Origin: Prochlorococcus sp. AG-355-P16
Lineage (GTDB): Bacteria > Cyanobacteriota > Cyanobacteriia > PCC-6307 > Cyanobiaceae
Direction: 5' to 3'
Length of the DNA: 64,000 nucleotides
Assembly: GCA_003278525.1 (NCBI GenBank)
Contig: QCEQ01000003.1
Span: forward strand, 1 to 64,000
Position numbers and translations under genes: made by a program. The notes below the pieces were generated by a model. It saw only the letters and a program-made list of their open reading frames with translations, searched no databases and had not been told where the DNA came from. Below, one piece after another: positions 60,529 through 64,000 of this stretch. Each line of letters starts with the position of its first letter. Within the stretch, counting starts at the first letter, position 1.

Positions 60529-61131
60529 TTAATTTTTATTCATACTTTTACTGTTTGAATCTAAAATACGTTCAATCTTTTCTATTTCAAAATTTACATC
60601 AGAATTACTCAATATGGAACTCAACTCTGCAGTGGGATCTTTTGGATCTACATCTTTCAAAATGAATATTATTTTGTAAGATTGAAGCTCATTTTTTCTT
60701 TTTTTTGAAATTTTTTTAATTTTTTTATTTTTTTTATCATCAAATTTTTTGTTTTCTTTTTCTAAATTTATATCGTTTTTATTTTCTAAAACATTTTTTG
60801 GCTTTTCTACTGTTTTAATTTTTTTATTTTTTTTATCATCAAATTTTTTGTTTTCTTTTTCTAAATTTATATCGTTTTTATTTTCTAAAACATTTTTTGG
60901 CTTTTCTACTGTTTTAATTTTTTTATTTTTTTTATCATCAAATTTTTTGTTTTCTTTTTCTAAATTTATATCGTTTTTATATAGTAAGTTATTTTGTAAA
61001 TCTTCATTTTTGCTTGTTTTTTCTAAATCAATAAAACTACTTTCAAGAAAATTTCCAATCCTCCCACCAGAGCATGATTGCAAGAAAATTAAAAAAATTA
61101 ATAAAAAAAATTCTTTTTTTTTTAAAATCAT
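60529..61131 (-). CDS. Repeat-rich lipoprotein of unknown function (200 aa)
   Basis: The protein begins with a lipoprotein signal peptide MILKKKEFFLLIFLIFLQSCSG, with Cys at residue 20 (LQSC). Then come about 2.7 copies of a 33-residue Lys/Asn/Glu-rich unit (KNDINLEKENKKFDDKKNKKIKTVEKPKNVLEN), which looks disordered. A C-terminal domain of about 55 residues (NELQSYKIIFILKDVDPKDPTAELSSILSNSDVNFEIEKIERI) has beta-alpha character and may be the functional part. It lies 7 nt downstream of topA on the same strand. I do not recognise a family. Confidence 0.7.
   Translation of the reverse strand: MILKKKEFFLLIFLIFLQSCSGGRIGNFLESSFIDLEKTSKNEDLQNNLLYKNDINLEKENKKFDDKKNKKIKTVEKPKNVLENKNDINLEKENKKFDDKKNKKIKTVEKPKNVLENKNDINLEKENKKFDDKKNKKIKKISKKRKNELQSYKIIFILKDVDPKDPTAELSSILSNSDVNFEIEKIERILDSNSKSMNKN
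60714..60980 (-). repeat. 99-bp tandem repeat, about 2.7 exact copies
   Basis: Identical 99-bp units begin at 60714, 60813 and 60912; the last is cut off near 60980. I compared the copies base by base and saw no difference over the shared span. Each encodes a 33-residue in-frame unit of the lipoprotein. Exact identity implies recent expansion or ongoing conversion. Confidence 0.95.
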
Positions 61132-61138
61132 ATTTTTT

Positions 61139-63745
61139 CTAACTTTTCTTTTTCCTTGTAGTTTTTTTATTACTAATCTTTGTTTTTTTTAAAATTGCGC
61201 CTTTTTTATCTTTTAGTTTTTCTTCTAAAAGTGATACTGCATTATCTATGGTAAATTTTTCTATATCAGTATCCTTGGCAATCGAAACATTAGTTTTGCC
61301 ACATTTTAAATAGACGCCATATCTTCCATTTAATATTTGAATTTTTTCTTTAAATTCTTTCGGTTTTCCAAAGTCTTTAAGTACCTCTTGACCACCTCTA
61401 CCCATTTTTGGCATCGCAAGGATTTCTAATGCTCGTTCTATATCAACAGTAAAAACATCATCCTCTTTCTTTAAGGATCTGTTTTCAGAATCATTTTCAT
61501 TTTTAATCCATTTGATATACGGGCCAAATCTTCCTCTATCAGCCTCAACAACTCCTCCTTCAGGATGAACTCCTAACAATCTAGGCAAACTTAAAAGGAC
61601 AAGAGCCTCATCTAGGGTTAAATCATCAGTTTTCAACTCTTTGGGTAATGAAGCTCTTCTTGGTTTAGATTTATCTTGATCATTATTTCCCAATTGAACA
61701 TAAGGTCCATAAGGGCCAAATCTTAAAAAGACTTTTTCCCCAGTTTTTGGATCAGTTCCAAGATCCGATGGGCCACTTAAGATTTGATCAACTTGCTTTA
61801 TGTTTAAATCCCCAGGAGTAATATCCATTGGAAGATTACCTTTAGCCTGAATTTCATTACCAGATTCATCAATTTTTGTGCCCTCTAGCCAAGGCCCGTT
61901 AGAGCCTATTCTGACTACGCAAGGAAGGTCTTCGAAATCAACTTGTCTATATGCTTTACCATCAATATCACCCTCTGTTTTCTGAACTTTTACCTCCAAA
62001 CCATTTTTACCTTTATAGAAAGTTTCAAGGTATGGTAGCCACTCGAGATTACCTGAAGATATTTCATCCAATGAAGATTCCATTTTTGCAGTAAAAGTAG
62101 TATCAACCAAATCAGGAAAATGTTCTTCTAAAAGAGCAGTAACAGCAAAGGCTGTAAACGTTGGAGCCAAAGAATTTGAAGAAATATTTGCATAACCTCT
62201 ATCCACTATTGTCCCAATAATGCTTGCATATGTAGAAGGTCTTCCAATCCCTTCTTTTTCAAGTACTTTAACTAATGCAGCCTCTGTATATCTTGCAGGA
62301 GGTTTAGTTTCATGAAAAGTAGATTCCTTATTAGAAACTTTAAGACATGTCCCAGTTGTTAAGTTTGGGAGAATAATTTCTTGTTGTTCAAGGGATGAAC
62401 TTGGATCATCGCTTCCCTCGACATAAGCTCTGAAGAATCCTGCGAAATCAATACTTTTCCCACTCGATTTAAATAATCCATCCCCCACGCTAATTTCAGC
62501 ATTAATCATTGTTAGCCTAGCTTCCGCCATTTGACTGGCGACAGTTCTTTTCCAAATCAAATCGTAAAGAGATAAGTCTCTACCAGTTAGATTAGTTTCC
62601 TTGGGTGTTTTAAATACCTCACCTGCCGGCCTAATGGCTTCGTGTGCTTCTTGAGCATTTCTTGCAGTTGAATTAAATTGTCTTGGTGAGTTAGATAAAT
62701 ATTCTTTTCCATACATAGAACTGACACATTTTCTAGCAGCTCTTGTAGCTTGTTCGGAAAGATGAACCGAATCAGTTCTCATATATGTTATAAAACCTCT
62801 CTCATAGAGTCCTTGTGCACATCTCATTGTTTCTCTTGCAGACAACCGAAGCTTCCTGTTTGCTTCTTGTTGTAATGTGCTAGTTGTAAATGGAGGAACA
62901 GGCTTACGAGTGGATGGTTTTCTTTCGATTTTTGAGACTAACCAATCCTCTGAGGAAAAAGTCTTCAATAAATCATTTACCTTTTCTTCTCCAATTATTA
63001 AAGATTTATTTCCTTGTTTTAATTTGCCGGTCTGTTCATCAAAATCGGAACCATTAGCAATTCTTTGACCGTTTAAACTGAATAATTTAGTTTCGAAAGT
63101 AATTTTATCCTTTAACAAGGAAGCTTTAATCCCCCAGTAACAAGCTTTTTTAAATGATCTTCTTTCTCTCTCTCTCCTTACAAGAAGTCTTACAGAAACT
63201 GATTGAACACGACCAGCAGATAATCTGGGGGCTACCTTCTTCCAAAGTAAAGGAGATAATTCATATCCAAAAAGCCTGTCTAAGATTCTTCTTGTTTCTT
63301 GAGCCTGAACAAGTTCCATATCAATTTCTCTAGTTTGGTCTAAAGCTTTGTTAATTGCCTTTTTTGTAATTTCATGAAAAACCATTCTCTTAGTAGGTAT
63401 TTTAGGCTTGAGTATTTGCAGAAGATGCCAGCTAATACTCTCTCCCTCTCTATCTTCATCAGTTGCCAGTAATAGCTGAGTCGCACCTTTCAATGCATCT
63501 TTCAACTCCTTAACAACCTTTTTCTTATCTTTTGGAACTATATAAAGTGGTTCAAAATCTTCTGTTGTATTTACTCCTATCCTTGACCATTTTTCTTTTT
63601 TAACCGCAGCAGGTATTTCAGCTGCTCCTTTTGGAAGATCTCTTACGTGTCCCATTGAAGCGAGAACTTCATAATTAGAAGGCAAAAACTTTCTTATAGT
63701 TTTTGCTTTGGTGGGACTTTCAACAATAACGAGTGTGTGATCCAA
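61139..63745 (-). CDS. topA: DNA topoisomerase I
   Basis: The 868-residue type IA enzyme relaxes negative supercoils. The Toprim start LVIVESPTKAKTIRKFLP (about 5-22), DEDREGESISWHL (about 94-106), the SAGRVQSVSVRLLVRRE segment, the active-site GFITYMRTDSVHLS with catalytic Tyr (about 312-325) and TAKMESSLDEI are present. The C-terminal part consists of repeated FGPYGPYVQLG / RFGPYIKW-type units instead of zinc fingers, and ends in a Lys/Thr-rich tail (KKTKISNKKTTRKKKS). It diverges from ndhB. The repeat lipoprotein follows after 7 nt. Confidence 0.96.
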   Translation of the reverse strand: MDHTLVIVESPTKAKTIRKFLPSNYEVLASMGHVRDLPKGAAEIPAAVKKEKWSRIGVNTTEDFEPLYIVPKDKKKVVKELKDALKGATQLLLATDEDREGESISWHLLQILKPKIPTKRMVFHEITKKAINKALDQTREIDMELVQAQETRRILDRLFGYELSPLLWKKVAPRLSAGRVQSVSVRLLVRRERERRSFKKACYWGIKASLLKDKITFETKLFSLNGQRIANGSDFDEQTGKLKQGNKSLIIGEEKVNDLLKTFSSEDWLVSKIERKPSTRKPVPPFTTSTLQQEANRKLRLSARETMRCAQGLYERGFITYMRTDSVHLSEQATRAARKCVSSMYGKEYLSNSPRQFNSTARNAQEAHEAIRPAGEVFKTPKETNLTGRDLSLYDLIWKRTVASQMAEARLTMINAEISVGDGLFKSSGKSIDFAGFFRAYVEGSDDPSSSLEQQEIILPNLTTGTCLKVSNKESTFHETKPPARYTEAALVKVLEKEGIGRPSTYASIIGTIVDRGYANISSNSLAPTFTAFAVTALLEEHFPDLVDTTFTAKMESSLDEISSGNLEWLPYLETFYKGKNGLEVKVQKTEGDIDGKAYRQVDFEDLPCVVRIGSNGPWLEGTKIDESGNEIQAKGNLPMDITPGDLNIKQVDQILSGPSDLGTDPKTGEKVFLRFGPYGPYVQLGNNDQDKSKPRRASLPKELKTDDLTLDEALVLLSLPRLLGVHPEGGVVEADRGRFGPYIKWIKNENDSENRSLKKEDDVFTVDIERALEILAMPKMGRGGQEVLKDFGKPKEFKEKIQILNGRYGVYLKCGKTNVSIAKDTDIEKFTIDNAVSLLEEKLKDKKGAILKKTKISNKKTTRKKKS

Positions 63746-63920
63746 GGTTTATTTCAAAAATTGGTGTTTTTGTTCAGTTAGGGCATATTATGATTATTTG
63801 AAGCTTTTTCAAGTAATTTCTTCTGAAAATTTCAAAAATCATACCCACAAATTATAATCAAGTTAAGATTAACTCTTAGACTCTTACATTCAAACATCTA
63901 ATTTAATCCAATTTAATCAA

Positions 63921-64000
63921 GTGCCCAACGAAATCTTTACAATTAATTTAAATGCTCAAGCCATTATTCCAGAGGCTTTTATTTTATTAGGTATTGTTGG
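63921..64000 (+). CDS. ndhB: NAD(P)H dehydrogenase subunit NdhB, N-terminal start (partial)
   Basis: A GTG start opens a frame that runs off the window: [27 protein letters not shown]. The beginning of a membrane helix after the PEA motif matches NdhB of cyanobacterial NDH-1, the subunit common to respiratory and cyclic complexes. Only 26 residues are visible, so domains cannot be checked. It is divergent from topA with a 175-nt gap. The gene order topA next to ndhB fits what I recall for Prochlorococcus. Confidence 0.8.
   Translation, partial: MPNEIFTINLNAQAIIPEAFILLGIV

Noticed and set aside
60714-60980. 99-bp repeats as a possible origin, iteron or CRISPR region
   Set aside because: No spacers, in frame inside a lipoprotein gene, and no origin-type boxes were seen.
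60749-61192. 147-residue plus-strand ORF rich in Phe, Ser and Leu
   Set aside because: It is the antisense reading of the 99-bp repeats and the adjacent topA end; the minus-strand lipoprotein has a signal peptide and lipobox and is the better gene.
1-64000. Mobile element, prophage or genomic island
   Set aside because: No transposase, integrase, tRNA-flanked direct repeats or sudden composition change was seen; gene content is housekeeping throughout.

Overview
The window looks like core chromosome of a high-light-adapted Prochlorococcus. It is visibly AT-rich, with short intergenic gaps and few strong Shine-Dalgarno sites. It carries psaF-psaJ, petC-petA, a small Hli protein, a stand-alone groEL and the cox operon. 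It also carries the short hyper-conserved protein (PSHCP) that, to my knowledge, occurs only in Prochlorococcus and marine Synechococcus. I cannot fix the exact clade or strain without a search. I see no prophage, IS element, CRISPR array, integrase or island boundary.

Layout. 0-8 kb: end of purA, a PfkB-family kinase, cutA, cobK/cbiJ, ssb, two conserved unknowns, argB, a DUF3153-type protein and priA. 7.75-8.08 kb: the only gene-poor stretch over 300 bases, a divergent priA/rpoD control region with a long perfect hairpin and a small ORF reading into priA. 8-16 kb: principal sigma factor rpoD, hemC, ppa, an M32 carboxypeptidase, yjbQ, a pterin carbinolamine dehydratase, a His-rich CobW-type GTPase and an iron-type ABC permease. 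16-27 kb: a flippase-like membrane protein, larC, two conserved unknowns, xth, hemL, an SPFH protein, yajQ, a SLOG-fold protein, a BioD-like/DRTGG protein, an SDR, map and a small membrane protein.

27-36.8 kb: rplS, tRNA-Trp, PSHCP, tRNA-Asp, gltX (a translation cluster), a Na+/H+ antiporter, hli, tsaD, psaF-psaJ, gmk, an NFACT/Rqc2-like protein, a small membrane protein, tatC and a DUF3067 gene. 37-45.8 kb: petC-petA, lgt, cobM, a RodZ-like protein, ppx, ubiA, an LD-carboxypeptidase, ispD, fabG and a 59-residue membrane protein. 46-55.3 kb: groEL with a Gly-Met repeat tail, then a minus-strand run ctaA-ctaB-ABC ATPase-ABC permease-unknown facing away from ctaC-ctaD-ctaE. 55.4-64 kb: cyAbrB, ribE, a ferredoxin-tailed aldo/keto reductase, an orphan solute-binding lipoprotein, a CobT-like UPF0284 protein, a DUF2232 membrane protein, a repeat-rich lipoprotein, topA and the first codons of ndhB.

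How the genes fit together. hemC, hemL, ctaA and ctaB cover tetrapyrrole and heme A supply for the cytochrome oxidase; petA, petC, psaF, psaJ and hli serve photosynthetic electron flow. cobK, cobM, the CobT-like protein and possibly the CobW-like GTPase point to de novo cobalamin-type synthesis. Three genes below 60 residues (hli, psaJ and the 59-residue membrane protein), one 28-codon ORF candidate and two tRNAs are absent from the supplied ORF track and were read directly from the sequence. I found no clearly new multigene system. The best leads are PSHCP between two tRNAs, the priA/rpoD control region, the CobT-like protein and the in-frame repeat arrays.
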